Origin: Panagrolaimus kolymaensis
Lineage: Eukaryota > Nematoda > Chromadorea > Rhabditida > Panagrolaimidae
DNA: 64,000 nt
Assembly (NCBI GenBank): GCA_028622995.1
Contig: JAJQJQ010000022.1
Span: forward strand, 62,001 to 126,000
Direction of reading: 5' to 3'
Part shown: positions 31,476-43,009 of the stretch, piece by piece
Layout: every line of letters begins with the position of its first letter
Position numbering within the stretch: the stretch's first letter is position 1
Notes under the pieces: model-generated
The model's input: only the letters and a program-made list of their open reading frames with translations
The model's database searches: none
Told to the model about the DNA's origin: nothing
Position numbers and translations under genes: made by a program

Positions 31476-33551
31476 ATGGTCGCAAAGCTATCGTTCAATC
31501 TGTCAAATTTTGTTCAACAAAAGTTTCCGTTTCCTGTGAAACTCATCGAATATGTCAACAAAGAAGCTGATGCCGAAATCAAACAAAGGCTTGATCGAAC
31601 CTGCAAATACTTCTACAAAGAACTTCATTTTCTCATCATTGACACATTGGAATTTTTCTATAGCAAACAAAGAATTGAAAATGAAGCATATGATGGATGC
31701 ATGGATTTCATCGATGATAATGAAATTGAAGTATTTTTGGGGAAGAGTGATAACATTTGGGTTATAAAATATATTAATAATCTCCTTTGTCATGATCTTT
31801 ATAACGCTTGTATTGATAAAGTTGTTCGTTATGATACTGAAAGAATTTCAATTTCTAATTCGCTTTTTCCATATGAAATTATCAAGTTTTTGTCAAAATG
31901 CCCAAATGTCGATTCTTTGAATTTATCTTATAACTATATATATGGTTTTGATCGTGATGAATCTCTTGCACCTTTGGAAGATATTTTAACTTTGGTTCCT
32001 AATGCTCAGTTTTTATGGTAATGTTTTTCAACTTTCTTATATATTTTATAATAATTTTTTTATCATTTTAGTATCCAAAAATGCCATGTTACTCGTCAAA
32101 CAATGAAGAAGCTACTTGCTATTCCATGGAAAAACAAACTGACTCAATTGTCTCTCAGAAATGTGGATGGTCCAATTAGCGTTGATTTGTTTTTCAAATT
32201 TGTCAAGGTTTTGGCTTTTTTTTTCACTGATGATACCTCTTTTATCTTTGTTTTTATAGAAGCATCTTTCTCCTAATGGCAGTATCAATGTTTATTTCAC
32301 ATTTGAAAACAAAGAATTTGAAGAACGTTATAATCAAAAAGTAATTGAATCTGATGAAATTATGCCTACATTAGGAACTTTTGTACTTCCTGTCAAAAAA
32401 GAAACTCCTGTCTTTCCTCTTCCTCCTCCTATTACTCCTCCTCCTATCATGAAGCATACATGGGTGAAATCTTTTCTTGATCTGTTTTGCTGTTGTTTTC
32501 GAAAAAAGCCTTCACTAATAACCGAAGATGATCCACAGCATGATGATGAACTAATGCTAGTTGAAGAACCAATGCTTGCTGAAGATCCAATACTTATTGA
32601 TGAACCCATGCTTGCTGATGAAGATGAACCGAAACTTGTTAAAGATTCTGGTCCAATGAAAAAGGTTGTTTACACCAATGAAAACATCGAACGACAATAT
32701 ACTGCTTTTCCGTATCCTCACATGTGCTACATCCGTGAAAATGCTGATGGTGAAACTTGGAAAAAGCTGGAACAAACTTGCAAATTCTTTCATCAAAAGA
32801 ATCCATACTTTATTATCGATGATCTTGATGTTGGAACTGATAACAAAGTCACAATTTCTGTTGATAATGAGAAGATGAAATTTAAAAATGCTGCAGAAAT
32901 GAAGAAAAAGTTTACAAAACCATTTTGGATTATAAATTCACTAACTTTTCTTGGACGTTCTGTTTTTTTTCCAACTCGAAATGAAGCAAAGAAAATTTCT
33001 CTTGATCATGCTGCTATTCTTTCAATGGAACAATTTCAAGGGTTAACAAAATCTGGCATGGTAAAAGAATTGGATGCGCAACTTACCCATATCGAAAGTG
33101 ATGATGGCATAATTATTTCTCTCAAAGAATTATTATTTTATCTTCCAAATGCTGAAACCATTCGGTATGTTTTTATATTCACCTTTTATATATTAAAAGT
33201 TTCTTTTCTTAGTGCTCAAGTTCGTGGAATTAATCACTCAAATACAAATGAACCAATCATACTTCTTGAAAATAACAAAATCAAAGAGCTCCATCTTCAA
33301 TTTCACAATGAACCAATCAATGCTGATTTATTATTTGATGTTCTTGCAGTAAGTCTTTTACATTCGTAACTATTGAGTTTTTTATTTTTAATTTTCAGAA
33401 ATCACTAGCACCAAAAGCTCGAGTCGAACTTGATTTCAAACGATTGGCAAATGATGAAATGGATGTAACTCAATTCAAAGCTCAACTCAAAACAAAATTG
33501 GATACATGGAAACCACAAATCGAAAGACCAACCGTTAAAATCGATGTTTGA
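31476..33551 (+). CDS. F-box-like/leucine-rich family protein, copy 1 (two modules)
   Basis: Five exons: 31476-32017, 32072-32207, 32260-33164, 33213-33348 and 33399-33551. The protein has about 620 residues in two homologous modules. Each begins with an F-box-like helix pair: QQKFPFPVKLIEYV...LDRTCKYFYKE in module one, and TAFPYPHMCYIRENADGETW...LEQTCKFFHQK in module two. A stretch of irregular leucine-rich strands follows (SLNLSYNYI, KLTQLSLRNVDG, KELHLQFHNEP), and it ends with the KSLAPKARVELDF tail. A proline- and acid-rich linker with a CCCF cysteine patch joins the modules. By analogy with F-box proteins it may select substrates for SCF ubiquitin ligases, which is inference. The F-box match is by pattern only. 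Copy 3 is a close tandem duplicate. Confidence 0.78.
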
Positions 33552-34031
33552 AGATTATTACTATCTGTTTCTCTATTTACTAACTTATTGTATTCATAGA
33601 TTTAAAAATATATAAATAAATGTTGAATAATAAAAATCTTTCTTTTTTTTTCTTTTTGTATGACCATTTTATTTGCAATATCCTTTAACAAATTCTTTAA
33701 AAGGGTTTTAAAAAATGATTCGATTATTACAATATCAAGCTATAGAAAGAAGAGAAACTTTATTGGCCTCTACAAGCTTTAAGGGTAGACCAAAAGATAT
33801 TTTTGTGTTAAATAATTTATTGATTTTGTCATGGTTGAGAGGAATGGATAACACACACACAGGTGTGATGCATATGACTAAACCAAAGATTTGATATTTC
33901 TCAGTTTGTTTGTTTTTTTGGTTTAGCAATTTTGCCTAAAATCTTTCAGAAATTTTTTTTTACTCGTTTATTTTACTTTTGGAAATTTCTATTAGAATTA
34001 ATAGCAGCGTTAAAGAAATTGTTTTAGAAAC
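33552..34031. other. 3' flank of F-box-like gene 1 (duplicated)
   Basis: Positions 33600-33860 are repeated at about 39040-39300 after gene 3. AATAAA-type signals are present near 33615-33630. No gene is seen. Confidence 0.6.
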
Positions 34032-35994
34032 ATGAACGCCGCTGCCGCTCCAATTACTTTTACCGCCATTAACCTTCGACTCCAGGAATTTTCAACTTCT
34101 GAAAAACTTATCAATTATGTCATCGATAAAGCCTATGCAAATATAATGCAAAAATTATATCGATGTTGCAAATATTTTTATTTTAAAGCCCTTATTTTAT
34201 CGTCGATGTTATTTATGCAGATGGACTGAAACAATGATTTGAAAATCATAAATACAATGATGTTTTGATTTCAACTAACGATCAAGAGTTTGAAGTAATC
34301 GTAAATAAAATAAATAATATTTGGGTTACAAAAAAGCTTTGGTCTTATTTCGGTCTCGATCCAGGCATTACATTGTTTAACAAAGTTGTTCGAAGTGACA
34401 TTTCTGAACTTTGTGTTCCAAATCTAAATTTAACAATGGAAAAATTTAAAATGTTTATTGAATCAGGAAATTTACAAGAATTTCAAGGTTATTTGGGACC
34501 TATTTTCGATGGTAATGAAATTAAAATGCCTTTAGAAGATATAATGGCTCTTATTCCAAATGCTCATAGTATAAAGTAATTAACACATTTTTTTAAAATG
34601 CTGCTAAAATAATATTTAATTTTTTAGCTTGCACAATGGTCATGTAACTCCAGAAACAACGTCAAAATTGTTTGAAATTCCATGGAAGCATAAAATTCGC
34701 AGATTTATTCTTTATAATTTGGATAACTCAATTGATGTTGAATTATATTTAAAGTTTATTGAGGTTGGATGATTTTTTTTACAAAATATTGAGTTTTTCT
34801 GACCAAAAAAACATACACTTTTTTTTCTAGGAAAAACTTACCGATGATGCATTTATTCTTGTTTCTTTTAATAATGAAAATGGATTAAACTCTATCGCTT
34901 TATTGGAAGATTTAAAAATAAAATGTGAAGAAAAACTAAAAAAATTAAAGAAAAAATGGGAATTACACTTACGAGAACACGAAATTCAAGGTACATACAT
35001 ACTTTGCAAAAAGTTTTAAAAATTATGCGATATATCGTTTTTTACAGAAAAGCCATTTCCAAATTTGCCTCACATCGATGCAGAAAATATTATTATTAAA
35101 CCTCAAAACTTTCCATTACCTCATCCCATAATTAATTATATGATTAAGGCAGCAAATGGAAAACAAATGAAACAACTTCAACAAGTTTGCAAATATTTTT
35201 ACTCCAAAGCTCCATATTGCATTGTTGATAAACTTTATATTGAAAATAATATCGTAACTTTGAATGGAAATTCTTATAATCGAAGTATATTAAATTCTTT
35301 TAAACCCAATATTTGGTTGACGTCTTCTATGATCGCAGTGGAATATAACCCAAATGATGAAAATAATAATTATATTCAAAAAATTGCTAAATGCGATGTC
35401 GAACGTGTTAATTTTTGGGATAGTCGAATAACAATGAAAGAATTTGAAATTCTTACAAAAAATTTTGATAAAATAACTCATTGGGAAAGATTTATTCGAG
35501 TTATTAATGCAGATGGAAATCATGTCCATGTTGAAAAACTTATGCTAAAATTTTTAAATGTTCAAATTCTTTAGTTAGTTCAAATTAAAATATTTTTTTT
35601 ATGCTATGCTTATTATTACCCACTGTTGCGAAAGCCATAAGTTAGTCATTTAATAATATTTTTTCAGTCTTCATTTTGATAATGTTAAACCTCAAAATTT
35701 CAAAAAAATGCTTTTGATTCCATTTAAAAATAAAGCAAAATGGTTAAATCTTGACCAAATTAATGAACCATTGGATATTAATTTATTTTTTGATTTAATC
35801 AAAGTAAAAACTTTTTATAAAATTAAAAGTTCATTAATTGAGGACTTTTTTAGAAAATGCTTGCTCCAAAAGCTCATCTCCAAATCCAATTTCTCGATGG
35901 ACTTCAAGCAAGAAATTTTGAAGTTGCGGTGAAACTAAAACTTAGAGAATGGAAGCCCAAAGTTGAAACACCTTCGATGAAAGTTATTTCTTGA
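34032..35994 (+). pseudogene. F-box-like/leucine-rich family, copy 2 (first exon broken)
   Basis: Six exon blocks: 34032-34575, 34628-34763, 34831-34990, 35048-35573, 35668-35803 and 35854-35994. Module one starts QEFSTSEKLINYVIDKAYAN and YRCCKYFYFKA, but the frame is lost at about 34189. The matching sequence (YFIVDVIYADGLKQ) continues one base out of frame and meets a TGA at 34235-34237 before recovering as NDQEFEVIVNKINNIWVTKK. Module two (NFPLPHPIINYMIKAA...LQQVCKYFYSKAPYCIVDKL) and the tail (KMLAPKAHLQIQFLDG) are intact. It is more diverged from copies 1 and 3 than they are from each other and lacks the proline-rich linker. A restart downstream could still yield the second module. Confidence 0.7.
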
Positions 35995-36345
35995 AATAAT
36001 AAAAATATTTACAAACGTTGTTTTTTCTTTTTTTCGATTATTTATTTACGCTTCTTTTTTATTTATTTTATCAAAACATTTTTTTATATAAAAATATCAC
36101 AAAAAAAGATTCAATGATTTGTCAAAAAAATAAAATACAAAAAGTTAAAAATTACATAACTACAGCTTAAAAAAGAAAATTTTAAATTTGTTTTTATCAA
36201 AGCAAAAATTTTGGAGCTTTACAATTTTTTAAACTTTTCTTAACAACGTTTCTGCTGTTTCTCCTTTATAAAATAAAAAAGATTTCAGTTTATAACTTAA
36301 AAAAGGAAGAAATTTACTTGGATTAAAGCTATGAGCTTTATCAAA

Positions 36346-36432
36346 AGGTTTTATCCAGTTCCAAAAATGCTTGCTAAAACTCAAGTTTGTTGTATTCCAT
36401 CATTAAATGGTCCCCGGCCTGGAACGTTTTAA
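36346..36432 (+). pseudogene. Solo last-exon copy of the split secreted-protein gene
   Basis: Reads FYPVPKMLAKTQVCCIPSLN GPRPGTF, stop, against LYPIPKMLAKTEVCCIPSLN at 28194-28279. DNA similarity covers only the exon and stops near its edges. No other exons of the gene are present nearby. Confidence 0.75.
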
Positions 36433-36869
36433 ATATGTTTCGTTGACATTTATTTTTCGATATTAAAAAAATATGCAAAATAAAAAATACATGTGGGTGT
36501 AGGATACTTACAATTTTTGCTATTTGGCAAACTTTACACAAGTCTATGAAGCTTTTAGTATTAATTTCAGATAAAATAAACAGCTTTTTCCAAACTTTGA
36601 AACAGAATTTTGAGACTTTTATGAATTTAATTTTTTTGGATTTTAAATTCAATAAAAATTCTTTTATTTTATTAAAAGTATTGACCTCCGAAAAATTTAT
36701 AAGGATTTGACAAAAAAGAATTTATTAATTTCATATTGTGAAAAGCAACAAGGAATAACAGACATTGATTTCACAATTTCGGTAAAAAAGCACTTGCATG
36801 TTCAGTGATAAAATAAATAACTTACTCATATTGAAAAGCCTTTAATTGACAACCAACAATGACGCAGAT

Positions 36870-36896
36870 ATTTGCATGCAAACCACAGATGCAAAT
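36870..36896. promoter_or_regulatory. Octamer palindrome upstream of F-box-like gene 3
   Basis: ATTTGCATGCAAA at 36870-36882 and ATGCAAAT at 36889-36896, at the same spacing as upstream of gene 1. Confidence 0.4.
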
Positions 36897-36996
36897 TTTT
36901 TAACTTTCTCATACAATTTTTTTTTTTCATTCAACAAAAAATGTGAAAGCAATAGTTTCAAGCAACTTCATTCTTCGAAAAAGTTGGTAGTTGAAA

Positions 36997-38996
36997 ATGG
37001 TTGAAAAGCTGTCATTCAATTTGACAAATTTTGTTCAACAAAAATTTCCATTTCCTGTGAAACTCATCGAATGCTTCACCATGAAAGTTGATTCTGAAGT
37101 TAAACAAATGTTGGATCGAACATGCAAACATTTCTTCGCAAAAGCTCCAATTCTCATCGTGGATAACTTTGAAATCACCCAATACAAGCGACGAATTGAA
37201 AATGAAAAGTATGATGGATGCATGGATTTTACAGATAATGATGAACTAGAACATTTCTTGAACAAAGTGAATAAAATTTGGATTACTAAGAAAGTGTGTC
37301 TATTTCCTCAAAATAACCATGATGGCGCATTTATTTCTAAAATTGTTCGAGGTTACGCTTCTGAAATTTCTATGTTTAATTCTCAAATGAACTTAAAAGG
37401 CTTTAAATGTCTAACAACATCTGGGAATCTGGAATATTTCGATATGTCAAATAACTTTTCAATCTTTCCTGATCTTGATAAATCTCCTATACCTTTGGAA
37501 GATGTTTTATCTTTGGTTCCAAGTGCTCGAGTTATAAAGTAAAAATTTTTTTTACATTTTTTAGCTCACAACTTGATTTATTTACTATTCTTTTAGGTGG
37601 TCTAGTTGTCATATCACTGATGAAACAATGTCAAAGTTGCTTGAAATTCCATGGAAAAACAAACTCACTCAATTGTCTCTCAAAAAAGTTGATGGTCCAA
37701 TTTGCGCTGATTTGTTTTTCAAATTTGTCAAGGTTTTGGCTTTTATTTTCACTCGAAACCTTTTATCTCTGTTTTTAGAAGCATCTTTCTCCTTATGGCA
37801 GTATTAATGTTGATTTCACATTTGAAAATAAAGAATTTGAAGAACGTTATAATCAAAAAGTTATTGAATCTGGTGAAATTATGCCTACATTAGGAACTTT
37901 TGTACGTCCTGTCAAAAAAGCTGTCGCTCCTCCTCCTGTGCTAAAGTGGATGGATACTTTTCATTGGATATTTTGCAATTGTTTTCGAAAGAAGCCTCCA
38001 GTAATTATGGAAAATGAACTACAACCAGTTGTTGAACCAATGCGTGTTGAAGGACCAGTACTTGCTGATGAACCAAAGCGTGATGAAGATTCTGTTCTAA
38101 AGAAGAAGGTTGTTTACACCAATGAAAACATCGAACGACAATATACTGCCTTTCCGTATCCTCACATGTGTTACATTCGTGAAAATGCTGATGGTGAAAC
38201 TTGGAAAAAGCTGGAACAAACTTGTAAATTTCTCCACGAAAAGAATCTATACAACATTATCGATCTTATGCATGTTGGACGTGATGGTAATATAATATTG
38301 ATGGTTGATGACAAGAAGATGGTGTTTGAAAATGCTGCAGAAATGGAGAAGAAACTTAATAAACCACTTTGGCTTACAAATTCACTTGATATTTCTGGGA
38401 ACTTGATTATAACTCCAACACGAAATGAAGCAAAGAAACTTTCTCTTGGTTTTGGTATTCTTTCATTGAAACTTTTTAAAGAGTTAATAACAAAATCTTG
38501 CATGGTAAACGAATTGTATGCGCAACTTAGCACTATCGAATGCGATGATGGCAAAATTATTTCTCTTAAAGAATTATTATTTTATCTTACAAATGCTGAA
38601 ATCATTCGGTATGTTTTTATATTCACCTTTTAAATATTAAAAGATTCTTTTCTTAGTGCTCAAGTTCATGGAATTAATCACTCAAATACAAATAAACCAA
38701 TCATACTTCCTGAAAATAATAAAATCAAATATTTCTATCTTCAATTTCTCAATGAACCAATCAATGCTGATTTATTATTTGATGTATTTACAGTAAGTCG
38801 TTTGCTTTTGTCATTTAATGAGTTTATTTATAATTTACAGAAATCACTCGCACCTAAAGCTCGAGCCCATCTTGATTTTACTCATTTGGCAAATGAAATG
38901 GATGTTCCACAATTCAAAACTCAACTCAAAGAAAAATTGGATACATGGAAGCCACAAATCGCAAGACCATCCATTAAAATTAAAATCGATGTTTGA
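36997..38996 (+). CDS. F-box-like/leucine-rich family protein, copy 3 (two modules)
   Basis: Five exons: 36997-37538, 37597-37732, 37779-38608, 38657-38792 and 38841-38996. It has the same two-module plan as copy 1: QQKFPFPVKLIECF...LDRTCKHFFAKAPILIVDNF, a linker with proline and acidic residues and a FCNCFRKK patch, then TAFPYPHMCYIRENADGETW...LEQTCKFLHEK and the KSLAPKARAHLDF tail. The central part of module two is nearly identical to copy 1, while module one and the leucine-rich region after it have diverged more. This uneven pattern suggests gene conversion or selection. The linker is shorter than in copy 1. The promoter and 3' flank are also duplicated. Confidence 0.78.
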
Positions 38997-40616
38997 AAAA
39001 TTTTATTGTATGCTTCTAATTTACTAACTTATTGTATTCATAGATTTAAAAATGTATAAATAAATTTTGAATAATATAAATCTTTTTCTTTTTTTTTTGC
39101 CTTATTGTATGACCATTTATTTGCAATATCCTTTAACAAATTCTTTAAAAAGGTGTTAAAAACTGTTTCGATTATTGCATTATCAAGCCATACCATAGAG
39201 GAAGAGAAACTTTATAGGCCTCTACAAGCTTTAATGGTAGCATAAAAGATATTTTTGTGTAATTTATTTTATTGATTTTGTCATGGTTGAGAGGAATGAA
39301 TAGCAGAAAAAAGTCTTGTAACTCGTTTGCAGCCATAATTTTTCCATCCTTCCTGGAGGAGTCTATAAAATGGCTTCGAAAGAAGCCCAACTTGAGCCTC
39401 ATCGTCGGTGTATGTGGAAGAATCAATAAAGTCATACTCGATCTCCATATCAAACAACATTTACTGCCCTTAGCTTCAGAAAACTTTAAATTCAAACAAA
39501 AGATTTTTTTCTATTAATTTATTTTATCGATTTTGTCATGGCTCAGCAAAAGTATGAATGCACTTGGCCTACTTACAAATTCATAGTTTGTTAATTTAAT
39601 TTTTTTGTTTTTGTTTTCTTCGATGAAAGTTATTTTTTGGAATAATAAAAATATTAACAAACATCATTTTTTCTTCTTATTATTTTTTTTATTATTTTTA
39701 TGTTTGTCTTTTTTCGTTATTGAACTAGAGTTTTTATTTATTTCGCTTCTTTTATTTATTTTATATAAAAAATGGATTTTATAAAAAAAAATATCACAAA
39801 AAAATTGAATGATTTGTAAAAATTCTAAATAAAATTAAAAATTAAATGGCCAAGAACGGAATGGAAAAAAACATTTTAATTTTGTGTTTTTCTCAAAAGC
39901 AAAAAAAATCTTGGAAGTTTTACAATTTTTTTAACAGCACTGTGCTGCTCTTTTTAAAAGAATTAAAGAAAGTTTTAAACTTTAAAAAAAGAAGAAAAAG
40001 AATACTTGGCAGGGATGAAAGAGACTAGCAAAAAAAATAAAATAAACAACAACACAATAATAAAAAATGTTAAATGTAACTGGGAATCTTCGATGGAAAA
40101 ATTTAAAATTAACCGGAGTTTTGAAACGTTTTGGTTTGAAATAAATATTCACCTATAGTTTTTTTTTCGGGTGACACTCCAAGAGATAAATTTCTTTAAA
40201 AAAAGAAAAGATTATAGTTTTTCATAAAAATGTAAGTTAAACATACAAAAAAAAGTTTTCAGCAAAAATATTTGTAATTTTTTTAAACAAAAACAAAAAT
40301 ACAATTTTCTTAAAGAAAAAATGTAATTTCTTTTTAAAGTTGATAATTCACAAATATTTTTGTATGATTTAAAAAATGCCCAAGACATAAATTAATTAAG
40401 GTCCTTCAAAGGACAAAATAATAAAGAAAAAAGCAAGAAGCTTTTAGATTTGGAAAATAAAAAAACAGACAATTTCATTGAATGAAAGAAAACACACACA
40501 AATTTAAAGAAGAAAAAAAGATGAAAGCCCAAAAAATTGTTTGACAATGCCTTTTTTAAAAAATGGAGATTTATGGGAAATAAATAATAAAAAGAAAAAG
40601 TAAATTAATTAATTAA
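38997..40616. other. Duplicated 3' flank followed by AT-rich intergenic sequence
   Basis: Positions 39040-39300 copy the flank of gene 1. After 39540 it is AT-rich with long A/T runs and holds the 3' end of the NAB gene transcript. A short possible frame is listed separately. Confidence 0.5.
39281..39448 (-). CDS. Possible 55-aa protein or gene fragment
   Basis: The ATG at 39448 reads MEIEYDFIDSSTYTDDEAQV and then GLLSKPFYRLLQEGWKNYG before a TGA at 39283-39281. Its base composition is clearly richer in G+C than its surroundings and its residue mix is protein-like. The stop falls inside the duplicated flank of the F-box-like genes, so the frame overlaps a junction between duplicated and inserted sequence. 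No family is recognised. Confidence 0.3.
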   Translation of the reverse strand: MEIEYDFIDSSTYTDDEAQVGLLSKPFYRLLQEGWKNYGCKRVTRLFSAIHSSQP

Positions 40617-43009
40617 TTAATGTTCAGATCGAGCTCTTTTTTCAGCTGATGTTGATGATGATGGACCTCCGCCTCCACCACCGCTAGGACTTGATCCTCG
40701 AGGTTGTTGTTGTTGTTTTGGATTTGGATTTGAACTTGATGCTCGGCGCTCCAATTCAGGTGAATCACTGCTAAAGTTTTTACATTATTTTTTTTTATTT
40801 CAATGCAAAAAAGGGAAACAAATTTTTTCTTTTTCTTAATTTTTGGTTCAATTCGAAAACATTTTAAAAATATTTTTTGGGCTCTAAAATTAAAAATTTA
40901 AAATGACAAAAAAATATTTTTGGTTAAAGCAAATGTTTTATTTTTGGAAAATCCAACAAAAAAAATTAGCTCACCGATTGGATGCAACACTATGAGGACT
41001 TGCACTTCGTTCACTTTTCGAATCATATGGTCGTTTTCTTTCTCCACCACCACTTCCGCTGCCACCTCCGCGAGATAAAGTTCGAAAGGCAGGAAAATTT
41101 AATTCTCGAACCACTTGCCTTGCTAATGGAAATAATTCATCTCTTCGAGTTAGCAAAACTGGTTGAAGCAAACATAATTGTGCTGCGGCTTCATTAACTA
41201 ATAATTCATGATAACTTAGAGGCCGATCAGGTTTCCTTTTAGCATCATATCTTCCATTAATTGCTGAAAATCGACGAAATTCTGTTAAACGATTTTTATC
41301 TTCCATTGGCAAATTCATAACATCCAATAATTCTTTTGGAAGCTTTTTCTTATTTTGAACAAATCGAGGCTCAAGTGAATGAAGTTCGGGTTTCTTGGAA
41401 TATAAAATTTTAGATTGTCGAATTATTTGCGGGATATCACTTTCAGGAAGTACTCCACCTTCAAATGGATCACCTCCTTGATATTCCGTGTCTGAGCCAG
41501 GGCTTGCAATAGATTGATTACTTCCACAACCACCACTTGGTCCAGCAATAGCTGCTGGAGATTCCGTTCGTGAACTTGATTGTCCACCACTTATACTTTG
41601 AGATTGGAGTGGTGTTGGAGTTACAACTATCACGGATGGAGAAATTGATGGAATATTTAAATTTTGCATCGACGAGGTTGAAGAAGTTGAAGGTGGTGGT
41701 TGTTGTCCAACAAGATTAAGCAAATCAGAACTTGCTAAAGAAGTTAATATATTTGCTGTAGCTGAAATTCCTCCCATTGCTGCTGCTGCTGCGGTTGTTG
41801 TTGTTGTGAGTGATGGTGGAGAATTAAAAAATGGTATAGTTGCTAGTGTTGATGGTTGAGGATATAAACGCGGTGGCAAAATTAAACTTTCTGATAATGT
41901 GGTTGATGCAAGCATTGCAGAAGTTGATGCTGCTGATGATGCTGATGATGATGCTGAGGATGCAGATGGAAATAATGAGGAGGTAGTATGTTGCTGTGAT
42001 TGTTGTGGTTCACTTGTTGTTGGAGCAGTAAAACCAGGAATTAGAAATTGTAATGCAGCTTGTAAACTTGACGTTTGAGATGATGTTGGTAAACCCATTG
42101 CTGGTGGTGGACCTATATGTATTGCAGCTTGTCGAAGAAAGTTTGCTCGATCTTTTGAAAAATCCTAAAAATAGGAAAATCAGAATAAAAAAAGCTAATT
42201 TGGTGCGCTTTCGAAATTATTAATTTTGCTGCTTTATTTTTTAAAACTTACAGCTAAACTTCTTTGAAATCTTCGAACATGTAATGGTTTAGAAGCCATA
42301 CCAATTAAACGCATAATTTCAAGAAATTCTGTTTCATCACATTGCATTAATTGATCAATATCATCTCCACCAAGAGAAATAAATCGCTCATAATATGGTG
42401 TTAATTTAGCATGAAATAATACAGCTTGTAGCTGCCATTCAGGAAGGGAGGTAGCATTTGGCATTCCACTCATTCTAAAAAAACAAATTAAAATTTAATT
42501 TTTTTCATTAAATTTATTAAATCGAAAACCTTTGATTAATAAATACAGCCCATTGTTGTTCATTCGATAAATTTGGTGGAGGACCTGATGAAGCTGAAGA
42601 CGATGGCTGGGCCGTAGATAAAGATGAAGAAGATGGTCCTGCTAGTGGAGGTTGTGGGGAAGATGACAAAATTGAGGTGGATGTGGTGGTTGTTTGGGGT
42701 AAAGATGGAGGAGGAGGTTGTGGTGGTTTTCGACCACTATTATCAGAAGACATAATAATATTTTTAGAATTTTTATTAAAATTTAAATTAAATATTTTTA
42801 AACGATAATAATACCATAATAATAATTGGGAATACAAAGCAGAATTAACATTATTTTGGGGATTATAATAATTATAATTATCTGAATATATAATAGTTGA
42901 AGGTGAAGAAGGATTTAACGTGCTGGGCACCAATGAAGGCAATAGCCTGTCGTTTTTCGACGACGACGGCCTATGCCCTCGAATACTTAAATTTTCGATC
43001 GAGTGATTC
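40617..43009 (-). CDS. mab-10: NAB-family transcriptional co-repressor (MAB-10-like)
   Basis: Four minus-strand exons are visible: 43009-42530 (open at its 5' end), 42474-42252, 42164-40975 and 40770-40617. NCD1, the NAB oligomerisation domain, spans exons one and two: SNEQQWAVFINQR, then LPEWQLQAVLFHAKLTPYYE, GGDDIDQLMQCDETEFLEIM and GMASKPLHVRRFQRSL, the family hallmark. NCD2 lies in exon three (DIPQIIRQSKILYSKKPELH, ELLDVMNLPMEDKNRLTEFR, HELLVNEAAAQLCLLQP). A long serine/proline/alanine-rich linker separates them. The C-terminus is rich in serine and glycine and ends EKRARSEH. NAB proteins bind EGR-type zinc-finger factors in the nucleus. In C. elegans MAB-10 acts with LIN-29 in the larval-to-adult switch. 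The first visible exon follows an acceptor at 43010-43011, so more 5' exons lie upstream, probably in the 43-55 kb desert. Confidence 0.9.

Larger units (their letters stand above)
35995..36996. other. Intergenic region and promoter of F-box-like gene 3
   Basis: Contains the solo exon remnant at 36346-36432 and, from about 36665, a copy of the gene 1 promoter. The rest is AT-rich. Confidence 0.6.
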
